Below are positions 10,301-22,152 of a DNA stretch of 64,000 nt, piece by piece; positions within the stretch are counted from its first letter, which is position 1; each line of letters begins with the position of its first letter. Below the pieces are notes generated by a model. It did not search any database. It worked only from the letters and a program-made list of their open reading frames with translations, and was not told the origin of the DNA. The DNA comes from Pollenia angustigena. Its lineage: Eukaryota > Arthropoda > Insecta > Diptera > Polleniidae. The translations under genes were made by a program, and so were the position numbers. The stretch covers positions 11,674,001 through 11,738,000 of the forward strand of contig OV884060.1 of NCBI GenBank assembly GCA_930367215.1. The letters run 5' to 3'.

Positions 10301-11015
10301 AAACATTTTTACTGAAAAAATGTTTTATGAATTTTTTGATTAAAAAAATTTTGATGAAAATTTTCGTTGAACAAATTTCAAGAAAAAAATATAATTAATA
10401 TTATTTATTATATTTATATTTTTTGTTGAATAAAATTTGATGCAGATTTTTGATTAAAAGTAATTTGATTCGATTAACATTTTTAAAGTTTTGTTTAACA
10501 AATTTTGATTAATATTTTTGGTAAAAATTTTCGTTAAACAGAAGTTAACATTTATGTTAAAAAAACTATTTTGTTAAAAGAAATATTTGTAATTAAAACA
10601 ACTTTTTATTAAAATTTCAAACTAATTAAATATATTATTAAGAGTATTTTCTTCATATTTTTTGCAATCAGCATTTTCTTTCCAAAAAAATTTTGGTAAA
10701 ATTTTTCGTTAGCAAAGATTTTTTATTAAGGTTTTTTATTTATCAAATTTTTTCGTTTAAAAAAATTTAATGCAGAAATTATGAATTTAATTTCATTTAA
10801 CTAAAATTGTCTAAAACTGCTTGGGAAATTTTTTGTTGCAGAAATGAAAAAAAGTAGTTACAACAAATTGATAACAAAATAAAAAAAAAAAAAAATTTAA
10901 TAAAATGTTTGGAAATTTTTTATTAAATTTTTGAAAATGGTTTCAGTTTATTTTTAAATTGCTTTATTGCATAAATGTTCATTAAGTATGTATATATTAA
11001 GCGACAATGTAAATG
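10300..11015. repeat. Degenerate array of AAAATTTTCGTTAA-type motifs
   Basis: Irregular units of about 25-35 bp contain TGAAAATTTTCGTTAA and AAAATTTTGATGAAAA. The same type of array flanks foldback copies at 5080-5260, 11340-11510, 36960-37120, 38240-39000, 40480-40920, 44480-44760, 51160-51480 and 59290-59640. It is probably part of the foldback family or its arms. Non-coding. Confidence 0.6.
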
Positions 11016-11017
11016 TA

Positions 11018-11335
11018 GCCCTCCTTTGATCAAATACCCAATAAGCAACTTTCAACCCGCAATAGAAAGAATTATATCAAGATTGCTGGCAGTATAAACG
11101 GGACATTGGAGAACCGACCGGCCCTAGCTGTCAGGAGAAACAGATTCATAGGCAAGTAAGCACTATCCAACCTTGGTGAGATATCTGGATCCAGACTAAA
11201 TGACCTACTCAGGTACCTCTTGGCTACAGTGTGAATCTGATACTACATTAGCATACATTACGGTGAAAACGACCATACAGAAAAACGGAATCCTTTAAAA
11301 ATCTACTTAGCTGTTCGCGCGAAGTGAAGTACCAT
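11018..11335 (+). repeat. Dispersed repeat related to 5268-5345
   Basis: 11026-11105 matches 5268-5345. The rest, rich in unique-looking sequence such as GAACCGACCGGCCCTAGCTG, has no second copy in the window. Family unknown. Confidence 0.45.
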
Positions 11336-11509
11336 GATAACAACCAAAATTGTTATTAGATTTTTGTTTACAAAACCTAAGTGAAAATTTTCGTTAAAAA
11401 TCTGTATGAAAATTTTCGCTAAAAATATTAAAAGAATTTTTTTCGACAATAAAAAATGTTATAAAAAAATTTTGATTTTTAGTTAAATTGTTTATTTTTA
11501 GTTTTTGAT

Positions 11510-11905
11510 ATTTTGAGTTAGGCTTGCGTTCATAACATTTTATTTTCATTAAATTATTTTTAATGAAGATAGGAATTTTTTTAACATGATATTTTATTAA
11601 AATTTATTGATAATTTTCTTGGCTGAGCTGGGGCTCGAATCTGGGTTGAATTTGCATGTTTCAAGAATCACCACATTCTTTCGTCAGAATTCGTTGAGTT
11701 CTAACCTCTGCACCACTGCGTTGCCTGCCAGCCAACAGTCAAACTTCAATCTTTAACCAGTGGTACTGGTGGTTCGAAAATTGCTGTAAATATCATTTTT
11801 CAAATAAATTTTAATAAAATTTCATGTTGTAAAAATTCCTTGCTTGAGTAAAAATAATTTAATGAAAATTTAATTTGATAAACTCAAGTCTAACTAAAAA
11901 TATCA
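11510..11905 (-). mobile_element. Foldback family with tRNA-like core, copy 2 (both arms)
   Basis: This is the clearest short member. Arms of about 115 bp (11510-11625 and, inverted, 11795-11905) flank a 170-bp core. Both arms carry TTTTCATTAAATTATTTTTA followed by AGGAATTTTT. On the minus strand the core has a tRNA-like layout: GCAGTGGTGCAGAGGTTAGA as A-box side and CAGATTCGAGCCCC as B-box side. No protein is encoded. Long inverted arms suggest a foldback DNA element; the tRNA-like core suggests a captured SINE. Confidence 0.75.
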
Positions 11906-12438
11906 AAAATAAAAAAAAATGGGTTTTTTACCAAAATCATAACACCGACACCAAAATAGTGCAGAGAGTATTATTCGGTTGTGCTGCTGTTGGTAACACC
12001 TTTGAATATTGATCCTTGGCCCACTTTTTAGCATACTCCCTGCGGGAGATGTGTCTTAATTGCTCTTAAAGCACTTATAACGTGACCAGCGAACACAATT
12101 GTCGTATTCACAAAACCTCTTGTATCGTTGTACAATAGTGAACAATAGTGTCCGACCGAACGCACTTTTTGAGACCGAACCCGAACTTCGGTAAATTTTG
12201 GCAAGTTCGGCCGAACCCAAACTTTTTGTTAATAAATCTGAACAATTGTACTTTTTTTAATGTATTTATTTAAAACAAAATAAAATTTCGGGAAATGATT
12301 AATTACATTTACACTTTTGGAAGAATGCAACATGAAAAGATAAATTGCACTTTATAGCTAAAAAATAATTAGTAATTGCTTTTTTTAAGACAAAAAATAA
12401 AAAATAGAGTTCAAGTTTAAAACAGTACACATTAGGAC

Positions 12439-13247
12439 CATAGCTTGGGAATAATGATTAGAAATCCTAATGATTAGCAATTGGATTAGAAATTTTAATT
12501 GTGCTGAAAAATTTATTAATTTTGATTAGTTAGCCATTTTAGACGATTACTAATTGATTAGATTAGAAATAATCAAGAATCTAATCACAATTAGTGACGA
12601 TTAGCATTTCTAATCAAATCTAATCAAAACTAATCCAAAAAATAATTGATTAGATTTCTTTTATTTTTGATTAGATTTGATTAGATCAACTATTTTTAAC
12701 TATTTTTGTGAAAAGAAAATATTTATTTATCACATTTGTTGCTATATTTACATAATGTAACAGTTTTTGAATATTGCATTACACTTGACGCAGCTGATTC
12801 ACTTTGTTGTTGTGTTATTATTAATGTTAATTTTCAACGTGTTTTGTGGAAGTAGAAGTATAATTTTTTTGTTTACTTAACATTGAAAGTTAAATCTTTG
12901 TTTTGTAAGATTGTAATTTTTGTTTTATTCAAATTAAAGTGTTCAAAATTATTGGTAAGTAAAAATGCACGGATTTTTTTTCTTTTATTTATCTAATCAC
13001 AATTAGTGACGATTAGCATTTCTAATCAAATCTAATCAAAAATAATCAAGAAATCTAAGCAATTATTTTTTGGATTAGTTTTGATTAGAAATGCTAATAG
13101 TCACTAATTGTGATTAGATTTTTGATTATTTCGAATCAAATCAATTAGTTATCTGAAATTTTTATCAAAATGCAATTCTAATGATTAGATTATTTTATTT
13201 CTCTAATCGTAATGATTTCTAATTCTTATCCAAATTCCCAAGCTATG
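12439..13247. mobile_element. hAT-like MITE, CATAGCTTGGGAA termini, GATTAG-rich
   Basis: Termini CATAGCTTGGGAAT and inverse; perfect 8-bp target duplication ATTAGGAC (12431-12438 and 13248-13255). The interior is packed with GATTAG/CTAATC. The block AATCACAATTAGTGACGATT occurs directly at about 12582 and 12996 and inverted near 13100. Non-coding, nested in hAT-1. Confidence 0.85.
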
Positions 13248-13644
13248 ATTAGGACTATAACTTTTTCACACTTTTTGCGAAAATCAAAAACGGCATAGTC
13301 GTTTAGAACATTAAACGTTATTATTAAAAGATATGATAATTTTTTCGGATTGTTAAAAAAGTTTACCCAGGATCGGGTTGAAGTTTGAAAACAACCATTT
13401 TATCTCACGGAAATTTTAAAAAATATACACCTGATATTTGTATATATTCCTAAACGTATCACTTAAATGCTATTTTGGAATTTATCCACTGCTTTAGATT
13501 TAAAAATTTTCGGTTTACAATTCATCGCGGTTCAAAATTTCTTAGAAGGTTTTAGAAATTTGCATCCCTGCGTGAGTTTTTTTTCACAAAACGAAGGGAG
13601 ACATTGATTACTAAAACATTATTGGCACTATGCCAATAATTTGG

Positions 13645-13870
13645 TTATAGCCCTAGTATACATAAATATTAATACTCAAACCTCAACAATGTATTTTTTG
13701 AATTCGTTGGGGTGTATTTTCTCTAAGTGGCGTTTAATATTGGCGGTAGTTGTTTGCTTGGTAATGAAGTCCCCATTGACATTTGTTTGGCGCAACATGT
13801 GCATTAACGCTTGCAAAATTTTTTTTTTTCAAAAAAACTCCAAAATGGATTGGATGACATTTTTATCTGG
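13645..13870 (-). pseudogene. BED zinc-finger remnant of a hAT transposase
   Basis: One minus-strand frame reads NGDFITKQTTANIKRHLEKI followed by HPNEF. This fits the second half of a BED finger, where the TxNxxRHL...H histidines bind zinc. Upstream, in another frame, is NPFWSFFEK, fitting the W-xx-F start of BED domains. The cysteine pair is damaged, and frameshifts separate the parts. BED fingers form the N-terminus of many hAT transposases. The segment belongs to hAT-1 itself. Confidence 0.6.
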
Positions 13871-14043
13871 AACAAAGTATACTTTAAAGTTTGGTTTGGG
13901 GTTCACCCAAAACTATAGAGTATCTTACCATTCGGAGAATATAAATTGAGTATTTTTTCCAAAAAAAAAATTTAACCGTTTTTTTTGTTGTATTTAAAAT
14001 TAATTTGAAATCTTTCAACTCAGTTGATGAAGTGTGTGGCCAA

Positions 14044-15420
14044 CAGTGTGACCCTTTTAGCATTTTCACTGCTAACTTTAGCATTATTTATTTTGATTTA
14101 GCAGCGAATTTTTCAAATAGCATTTAGCATTATTTTCAGCATTTTTGTAATATTTTTTTAGCATTATTTAGCATTTTTTAATCTTGAAAATTTTATATAT
14201 TGCTATTTCACAATATAACTTATCACTTCAGTCAATCTCTTTCATTGTATTTTGTCATTTATATGTTCATACAAATATATAAAGTCAACCGAGAGGGATT
14301 TGCAAAATTACGAGAAAAAAATATAATATTAGTTCCTTGTGTTTGCCACTCAATCCAGTTAGCAGTATCCTCAGCATCAAAATGTTTCCTAACGAAATTG
14401 AGTATCTGGTTTCGGAAACATATAATTGGTTTTCTAAATGCTCGTTAAGACAAAAAAATTGAAATTAACGATGATGTGCATAAAAACACAATGGATAGAG
14501 TTAGAAACTCATTTTGATATTGCCGCAATAACAGGATCATGTAATCAAACAAAAATTTTAAAAAATTTATAAAATGATAAAAATTTATTATACATAAAGT
14601 TTTTAAAACCTTAATGTCAGATGTGCAAAAAATTAATAAAATGTTTTAAAGCAATGCTGTTATCAGAGCTGTACGTTCTTCTAAAAGACCTTTCCTACCA
14701 GATCGTTTTAAGGTCGGACTGTTTTGATCCTTTAAATTCTGTCTTAGAAGATTTTTTTTTTTTTTTGTTTAAACACCGTATTTCAATTACAACTTTGAGA
14801 AATTTTGAAATTAAAAAAAGACGTTATCAATCCAGAAATAGAAAAAGAAATTAGACTAACGTGTAGAAATTTTATCGCACAATTAATATATCAATCAAAT
14901 AAGGCAAAGATTACCAACAAATTTTTTAAATTTAAAAAACACAAAATTTTTTCTTTAGAAAATAGTTTAAAAACAAATAAATGTAATTTAAGAGAAAAAA
15001 TTTTAAAGAAGAAATGGCAGATTTTTGTTCAGAAGAAATTACGGTTTTGGAACAGAAGTGGCAAAAGCGGAATTCATACGAATGGATGAACCAAAGTTCA
15101 AAGTTCAACTATTGAATTCTGGATAGGTGTTCATGAGTACAGAAACGCTTTAAAAGAAAATATTTTCAACGAGCTAGCTAGTAACGCGGAAGTTGAAAGA
15201 ATTTTTAGCGGTATGAACCTAATAAAAACCAAATTCGTTTTAATTGAAAGAAATATAATATTTGCAGTTAAATTAATACATAATTAACTCATTGTAATGA
15301 TACAATTATTTAAAAAGATTTAACATTTTCTTAGCATTTTTAAATTTTTTTTTTTAGCATTTTTAGCATTGCTTTAAGCCCCATTTAGCATCCAATTTTT
15401 TTTCAGTTGCGGTCACACTG
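14044..15420 (+). mobile_element. hAT-2, CAGTGTGACC termini
   Basis: Ends CAGTGTGACC and GGTCACACTG with the perfect 8-bp target duplication GTGGCCAA (14036-14043 and 15421-15428). Both subterminal regions repeat TTTAGCATTTTTAGCATT. The element carries a plus-strand transposase relic. It is nested in hAT-1. Confidence 0.9.
14278..15290 (+). pseudogene. hAT transposase relic of hAT-2
   Basis: The relic is in pieces. VPCVCHSIQLAVSSASK (near 14330-14385) resembles the conserved CxxH-containing segment of hAT transposases. A middle piece (14805-15089) includes EIEKEIRLTCRNFIAQLIYQ. The last piece, NELASNAEVERIFSGMNLIK (near 15168-15230), is the C-terminal dimerisation region with its ER-x-FS motif. 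Frameshifts and stops separate them. Family knowledge: this domain mediates dimerisation of hAT transposases. Confidence 0.75.
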
Positions 15421-15725
15421 GTGGCCAAGCATATTAAGACATTTGTATACACTTAAGCATTTTATTTAGTAATCGCTGTATTTTTTCGTACTAATAATCA
15501 TAGAAAAAAAATAGTTGTATTGTTTTCGTATTATTTTCATAAAAAATGATGCCAAATTATAATTTGAAATTATACTACATAAACAGTGTTACCGTCGGAT
15601 ATTTTAAAAAAGTACCAAAAAAGGGGATATCTACAAAAAAAGTGGCACCAAAAAGGGGCTTTTTAAAAAATAAGTACACCACGTTATGCAGTTTTTACGT
15701 TTTTTTCTATTTATTATAATATTAA

Positions 15726-15851
15726 GGGCCATTATTACAACTTGAAGTTAGCTAAAGTTAAGATTAAATTGACAGATAATAATGTGTTATCTGTCAAAAA
15801 GCGTCTGTCAACTGTCGGATAACAGCTAACGCCAAGTTATAATAATGGCCC
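15726..15851. mobile_element. PIF/Harbinger-like MITE, 126 bp
   Basis: Ends GGGCCATTATTACAACTTG and inverse CAAGTTATAATAATGGCCC. The direct repeat TAA stands on both sides (15723-15725 and 15852-15854), as for PIF/Harbinger elements with a TWA target. It is nested in hAT-3. Confidence 0.8.
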
Positions 15852-16261
15852 TAAATGGTATTAATACATAACAAAAAACATTGTATGGTAATTTTATACA
15901 CTAAAAAAATTTATCGTTTTACAATAGACATACATACTTACTTACAAAGGGCTCATTTGTTGTAAAAACTAAAATAAATATTTTGGAAACATTTCTCTCG
16001 AGAAGTAATTTTTATAAAATATTGACCTTAATGTTTTGATAATTCAAAAACGTTAAACTTGTTTTCTCCAAACATGTTTTTTGATTATGACATTGTTGCT
16101 GCAAATAGAAAATATTTATGTAATGTGTTTTATATATACATTTATTAATATATTTCTTGTACATTTCCTTCTTAATACATTTTCTTTGATTTATTAAAGG
16201 CATTGTATTGCACAGGTAGATATTTAAAAACTTTTTAGAAATTTATTTGCTTATTCCCCCA

Positions 16262-16805
16262 GATTCTCCCATCACGTCTAATTAGTCAGATACACCAATT
16301 ACTGTAATTTCGGAAAATGATGTGTACCACAATTAATAACAAAATCCATAGTTTTATAATTTTATTATACAGTCAACCTAATTACAAAAGTTTAGGCCCA
16401 GGCCCACGATGTCGACAAGAACATTTCTTTGGTATATTTGTATTGAAAACAAAAACTTATTTTAGTTTTTTATAAATATGCGAAAGAAATGAATGCTAGA
16501 ATGCTAATCCTGTAACCAAAAAAAACGAAAATATCACTTTTTTAAATACTTTATATTTAATCAGTTCCGCAATTTAATACAAATAAATGCATACATGCTA
16601 CTGAATTTAAGTGCGAGTGTTTAAATTTCTATACTAAAGCATATTTAGTTTTTATCCAATTTCGTCTATTATTGCTTAAAATTTTTGTAATCAGGTTTAC
16701 AAACTAAAACTATAAAACTGGATTTAGTTATAAGTTGTGGTACAAAACATCTTCCGAAATTACAATAATTGGTGTATCTGATAAATATGACGTGATGGGA
16801 GAAAA
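16262..16805. repeat. Internal inverted duplication in hAT-3
   Basis: 16262-16345 (TCAGATACACCAATTACTGT) recurs inverted at about 16700-16805 with scattered changes, separated by about 350 bases. This is either part of the element or an inverted duplication after insertion. Confidence 0.65.
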
Positions 16806-16984
16806 CTGCGCTGATACTCACTCGTCTTTATCATTCCAAAAATATAAGAATCAGTTGGAATGCTTAAATAAACTTTTTCAATGTAGTCCTGTGTTATTTA
16901 TTAATGGTCAGTTTCATAAAAATTTTTTTACAATTGATTGTTCTTAAAACGACTATATACTATACTTTCGTAAAATGTCTTCAC

Positions 16985-17390
16985 TTGGAACCCAATCTTC
17001 AAGGCTAGTATCTAACAAATTTAAAGCATGGATTCGCAAGTTCTTACTTTTAACCTATTTGTTACTTTATTTTTAATTGAAGCTAACTTAGTAAAAACAC
17101 GCTCAGAAGACCTACTATGAAAGATCAATGTGTAAAAGTTTGAATATATATACAGGTATACTCATCAAATCTATTTTTCAATGTTTCAATTTCACGCCAA
17201 AAATCTTCACAGTATTCGAAATTTTAAATATGTGTTCAAAATTCGTGTCACTTACTTTACTCTCTAGAAGTTTAAATTCACGTATAAATGCATCTGGGTC
17301 AGTTATAATAAACTCTGAAACTAATTCGAAATAGTTTATATCTTCATTAGGCACTATAAATAATGGGTCTAAATACTTCAATATATTGAG
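16985..17390 (-). pseudogene. hAT transposase C-terminal relic of hAT-3
   Basis: The minus-strand frame at 17117-17030 reads SSERVFTKLASIKNKVTNRL, then KVRTCESML, matching the ER-x-F...K.R..L pattern of the hAT dimerisation domain. Upstream (17381-17178), an open frame starting MKYLDPLF fits the segment that precedes this domain. A frameshift separates the two. Confidence 0.7.
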
Positions 17391-19115
17391 CTTTTGGTTT
17401 TTTATATCAATTCTTTACACAATTTTTGGTAAAAACTTAGATTTTATTTTTAATATCAATTACACAAATTTTAGAAAAGTTTTCGGTACACAACAGTTCG
17501 GTTTGTGTTCACGACCAATATATATAGTAAATAAAACAGGTTAATAGAAAGTTTATTCAACCGATTTTCAGCTAACCACGCATAATAAATTTCATATAAA
17601 CTTGCTTACATATACATATTTTAAATCAGTTTTACTTATATTAAAGCTGGGAGTTATAACAAAACAGAAAGAAAAAAAGGATCTTTTCCTAACGTAAAAA
17701 GTATCAAAAAAGTGGCAAGAATCACAAAAAGTACCACATTTAGGTGCATTTTGAAAAAGTGGCCAAATAGTATCCAAGCAGTCGAAAAAGTGGCAAATTG
17801 CCACTTTAGTGGCACCAACGGTAACGCTGTATATAAATAAAAAGTTCGGTGTTCGGTAAAAATTTCGCCGAACAACGAACTTTGACCGAACATCATTTGT
17901 TGCTGAACTCCGTAACCGAACCCGAACGTTCGGTCGGACACTAGTGAACAATGTATTTTAAAACAACATACAATTGATACAAGGGGTTTTATGAATACGG
18001 CAAATATTATAATAAAAAGGAACGAATTGTGATTGGTGAAAACAAGACATATGACTTAACTAGTGATAATGTGTTTAAAGTGCAGTTACTCCAGATGAAA
18101 GATTATTGACACAAAACTAGTCCTGTGCGTGTAGTGGCTGATTCTCTCTGGTTTTATTACTTTATATGAAGGGGATCTACCATATTAACATGGTTGACTC
18201 GACACAACAGGTACTATTTTAATCGAAATTTAATGTGTACATTTAGGTTATTTAAGTGACCTGTTACAAAGAGCCTCACCTATGACATCGCCATGTTAAA
18301 GTGAGAAGCCCCCTTCATGTCAACTGTTAGAACTAAGGCCGGTCCCTCCCATTTAATAGATGTCACGGCCAAGTTGGTGTTAGTTTCCCTTCCCCTAGGG
18401 CTAATCGACTTAGAATCAATTTTTGAATCAATCAAACAATGTCCGTCTAGTCGGAACAAGTCTCAATTTTGCAGATAATTTGATCAAATTCGGTACAAAG
18501 GTTCTAATTGCCACTCGGATCCAGCCTATTGCAAATGGTAAGAATCGGTCTATAACTTCATATAACCCACTTAAAAGCTTCTTTCCGGATTAGAGCCTTT
18601 GTGTCCATAAACCATCTTATAATGTTGGTAATAAATACTCAACTTAACTTGGTCCAAACTTTTTTAATTGCAATCTAAATCAGCTCACCAAATTTTATTG
18701 GAATCAGTCCACATTTTACTATAGCTCTCACACAAATATTACTCCCTAAAAATAGTTTTTAATGCCATAACTTCCATTAAAATTTTGGTATTGGCATACA
18801 AATTGGCGACAGTAACGTTTACGAAAGCTACTTTGATGACAAAATGCTGGACTGGTAGTTTTGTAATCACAATTCCCAAAATGAAGCACAAAGCCCCTTT
18901 CCTAAAATTACTTCAATGTCAACAAATCTCATATAGATGAAAATTTCTAAATAATTGTCGACCCAAAGAACTTTTATATGAATATTAATCTCATAGCATA
19001 ATTGCGGTCCATGATTGCCCGTCGGTCCAAAATAGGAAACAATCTTGAAAGTTTGTTTTTTAAAATTGTGGTGTAGGGTATCAAATGCCTTGGCTTGACC
19101 GATTATACTTTCTTA

Positions 19116-20242
19116 CTTGTTTTACCTTCAAACTCTTCGATAAAGTGTTTCATTTCAAAAATAGTTTTTTTTTCTTTGTTTCAAAATATCTTTTCAATAT
19201 TAGCATAATTTAAAATTTTATAAACACTTGATTTTTTTTAAGAATTGCAATTTAGTTTTTCAAATTTTTTTAGAGATTTTTTTTTTTTTGCTTAACAAAT
19301 ACAAGTATTTTGTTTTTATTATTATTTTTTAAGCAAATGACTTTGAATGTTTTAAACGTGTCCAATGTAAAGCAAAAATTATAGAAAAAAAACTATACAA
19401 AATCTGTCACGATTAAAAAAAAGTTTTGAAGAAATACAAAAACTCACAAATGATATCTACCTATAACATTTAAAACCTCCAGAAGAAAAAAAAAATTTAC
19501 AAAAATAAAAAGAAGTCAGTTTAGAGATAGAGAATCTTAAAATGTGCAAACTGTAACTGAAACTGATCTTAATTTAAAACAAATGAATGGTTTTTTTTTT
19601 TAAATTGCAGGTTAATGATGATTTTAAGATACTTTTGTTGTTGTTTTTTGATCTGCTTTCAGTTGAAACCAAGGAAAAAAAGTAATTTATTAAATCAAAT
19701 CAAATAAAAATAGTAATAACTATTATTATAAATTAAAAACATTTCAAAAGCATGAAAAATTTGAAAAAAGGCAAAACTAAACGAAACTTATGATGTGAAG
19801 ATGAGTTGTTGAATTTAAGATAAACTGCGGACGACGTATCTTTTGTAAATTTACAAAAACGAACTATCAGTGCCAATGAAATATGAGTTGTCAATGCTCG
19901 TGCTTAAATTTAAGAGAAAAAAAAAATAAATAAAAGGTGTCTCCGTTTTAATGCATGTTTAATTAATATGTAATTAATTTTGTAGTCTATTATTTAATAA
20001 TAATTTTAAGTTTTTATTAACTCAAAAATTAAGTCTAGATCATGTGATTATGAGCATAAATAATTCAGTTCGGTTAAAAAAAATTAGAATGGATTTAATT
20101 AATAAAAACATGTAAAAAATATATCAAGGCCACTTATTTATGTAAAAAAATTTTGGCAGTTTTTGTGAAAAAAAGCAAATAATTTTGTAGACATGCGAAG
20201 AGCCGGCTCTGGCAAAATAAATTCTTTTTATTTAAACTATTA
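19116..20242. other. A+T-rich, no feature identified
   Basis: Long A and T runs and short spurious frames only. No inverted termini or protein motifs were seen. Confidence 0.4.
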
Positions 20243-21297
20243 AAGGCTAGATTACACAATTATACTTTGTATTAATACATGTCAAAAACTCAAGTAATAT
20301 GACAAAGTGTGATAGTGTGAATACATGCACAGAAAAAAGTAAAAAAGGTTTTGATCACCAAAATAATTGAAACAAGCAATAAATTGTTTAATTTTGCATC
20401 TATCACCGATCTATCAAACTTGCAAAAATTGCAAAACAAGGATTTTTTTCCAATTAAAAAGTTTTTACATTTTAATTACAAAAATAATAGAAAAAATTAT
20501 TAATATTAAACAATATTTTAGTTGAATGAATAAACAAATTAATCAAAAAAATCAATATTTTAATTGAATGAATTACTAACGTAATTGATTACAATACAGA
20601 AAATTAATTATTTTAATAATTGTATTGATTAAAACAGTGATTGAATTTTTGCATTAAATCGATTAAATTTTTAATTGAATAAATTAAACAGTGTATTTGA
20701 AATACAATCTAAATTCAATTACGCAAATTATTCGATCAAACAAATTGTTAATTGAATAAGTTTGTTAAATCAATTCAGTTGATGGTTAAACGAAGCAAAA
20801 AAATAATATTTAAAATATATGTTTTATTTAAATATGGTTTAAAAATAACTTGTTTTATTTGTTTAATTGTAATAGCTCATGCTTAATTGTACAAATTTTG
20901 GAAGTTTTTTTGACAAAGGAATTTCATACATACAACTTTGTATAAAATTGTAGAATAACTCTGTTCTTCAGGGTATTCAAGATTGAAAACAAAAAACTGT
21001 TTTTGTTGTGTAATTTGGCTGTACTTTTTTCATCTATTCACTTTAAACGCACAACATGAAATGACGCCAAAAATAATTCAAGAATTAACAAACAAAGAAA
21101 ATAAACAACAAGCCGATTTTTTATTTTTTGCATAATATACACATGTATGTAGGTTCATTATTGACATTGGTGGTGGTCATAATTGTAATTAGTCTATAAC
21201 AAATCTCAGTTAATTTTTTACTTGTTGATAGTTTTTTTTGCACGCGACGCATTCTGTTCTTTTTGATGACAAAAACATGTGTGTTTGTGTGTATGTA

Positions 21298-22152
21298 CCC
21301 TGCAAATAATAGAACCAGTCCAAACACTCGTGTAAAGAGTAGCCCACAAGGGACCAGGACTAGTCCAAAAGTAACCCAAACACAGAAAAAATTATTAGTA
21401 ATTTTTTATCAATTAAAAAAATTATTTAAAAAGTATTTAAACTTAATTAATGTAATAATTGAATCAATTATTTTTTTTGTTGAACGAATATTAAAAATAT
21501 AATTTTGATTTAATTAACATTTTATTTGTTTTGAAATTAATTTTGAATTAAAATAATAATCAAATAACTAAAAATTATTTCATTTAAAAGAAAATAATAT
21601 TAACTTGTGTAATTGTTGTTGGAAATTGTCAAAATCAATCAACACATTGTTTGAAACAGCAAAGTTTTTTGATAATTTTTTTAATTAAAATTAAAAATAT
21701 AATTTATTGAAAAAAAATCTTCAAAATATAAAATTTTTACAATTTTTAGTAATCAATATAATCATTTTGGTAATAGGTGCAAAATCAACAAACGGGTTGC
21801 TTGATTCTATGAATTTGGTATAAAATTGGTGATTAGAGAAAATTTTTAATTTTTTCTGTGAACGTATGGAAAAACATGGTCTGTTTAACATTACGATGTC
21901 CTAGGCGAGGACCATATAACCCACCTTTGGACTACTAAGGAGTAGTTTTAAAACTACTCCATGGTATACACTAGAGGATTAGTTTTGAAGTCGTTTAAAA
22001 ACGAAAGCACGTCGTTAAAAAACGAAGACATGTCGTTTCACTACAAACACTTTTTAACAATGGCATGGTCCATGCTTGCATTACATCGGACCAGTCCATG
22101 GAGTAGTCCATTTTATCGAAATGGATCAGGTGGTCCAATATTATTTGCAGGG
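21298..22152. mobile_element. CCCTGCARATAA MITE family B, copy B1 (contains A1)
   Basis: Ends CCCTGCAAATAATAGA and inverse TATTATTTGCAGGG with TA on both sides. The interior has ACTAGTCC, AAAACTACTCCATGG and GTCGTTTCACTACAAAC. The same sequence without interruption is copy B2 at 32090-32492. A1 lies between 21381 and 21860. Confidence 0.8.
21381..21860 (+). mobile_element. MITE family A, copy A1
   Basis: Ends CACAGAAAAAATTATTAG and inverse TTTTTAATTTTTTCTGTG. 480 bp, A+T-rich, non-coding. It aligns along its length with A2 (31522-32682): the start, the AATTGTTGTTGGAAATTGTC block, and the final GCTTGATTCTATGAATTTGG. Confidence 0.8.

Larger units (their letters stand above)
15584..17829 (-). 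mobile_element. hAT-3, CAGTGTTACCGT termini
   Basis: Ends CAGTGTTACCGT and ACGGTAACGCTG. The flanking 8-mers TACATAAA (15576-15583) and TATATAAA (17830-17837) agree at seven of eight positions. Subterminal AAAAAGTGGCACCAAAAAGG-type motifs lie at both ends. It carries a minus-strand transposase relic and a nested Harbinger-like MITE. It is nested in hAT-1. Confidence 0.8.
12146..17943 (-). mobile_element. hAT-1: 5.8-kb hAT element with perfect 8-bp target duplication
   Basis: The element starts TAGTGTCCGACCGAACG and ends with its exact inverse. It is flanked by the perfect direct repeat GTGAACAA (12138-12145 and 17944-17951), the 8-bp target duplication typical of hAT elements. Three other hAT-type elements are nested in it, and without them it would be about 1.34 kb. 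It carries a decayed BED zinc-finger segment on the minus strand. A 435-bp deletion derivative with the same ends is at 50594-51028. The copy cannot move on its own. Confidence 0.9.
12109..18003. mobile_element. Tiny 95-bp palindromic MITE split by hAT-1
   Basis: Joining 12109-12145 to 17952-18003 in the mind gives about 95 bases with ends GTCGTATTCACAAAACCTCT and, inverted, GCCGTATTCATAAAACCCCT. Copy Y at 55 kb lacks it. It is the host of the 5.8-kb hAT. Confidence 0.6.
12040..18400 (+). mobile_element. Element Y, copy 1 (interrupted)
   Basis: The left end CCCTGCGGGAGATGTGTC (12041) and the right end, inverted CCCTAGGGGAAGGGAAACTA (about 18400), match the ends of an uninterrupted 0.4-kb copy at 55186-55592. 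The halves align through GACCAGCGAACACA on the left and AAAAAGGAACGAATTGTGAT on the right. The copy at 55 kb therefore gives the empty site for the insertion at 12109-18003. Confidence 0.65.
11937..19115 (+). mobile_element. Dispersed dipteran repeat X, copy 1 (interrupted container)
   Basis: The left part (CACCAAAATAGTGCAGAGAG, then GGTAACACC) and the right part (TGTGGTGTAGGGTATCAAAT near 19065) match the two ends of the 0.68-kb copy at 28007-28682. Everything between 12040 and 18400 is inserted material. No coding sequence remains. The family is common in fly genomes as I remember it, but I do not assign a name. Confidence 0.6.

Noticed and set aside
17592..17951. Two overlapping minus-strand frames of 119 and 95 codons
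   Set aside because: They span the ends of hAT-3 and hAT-1 and adjoining flank, so they cross element junctions and cannot be one gene.
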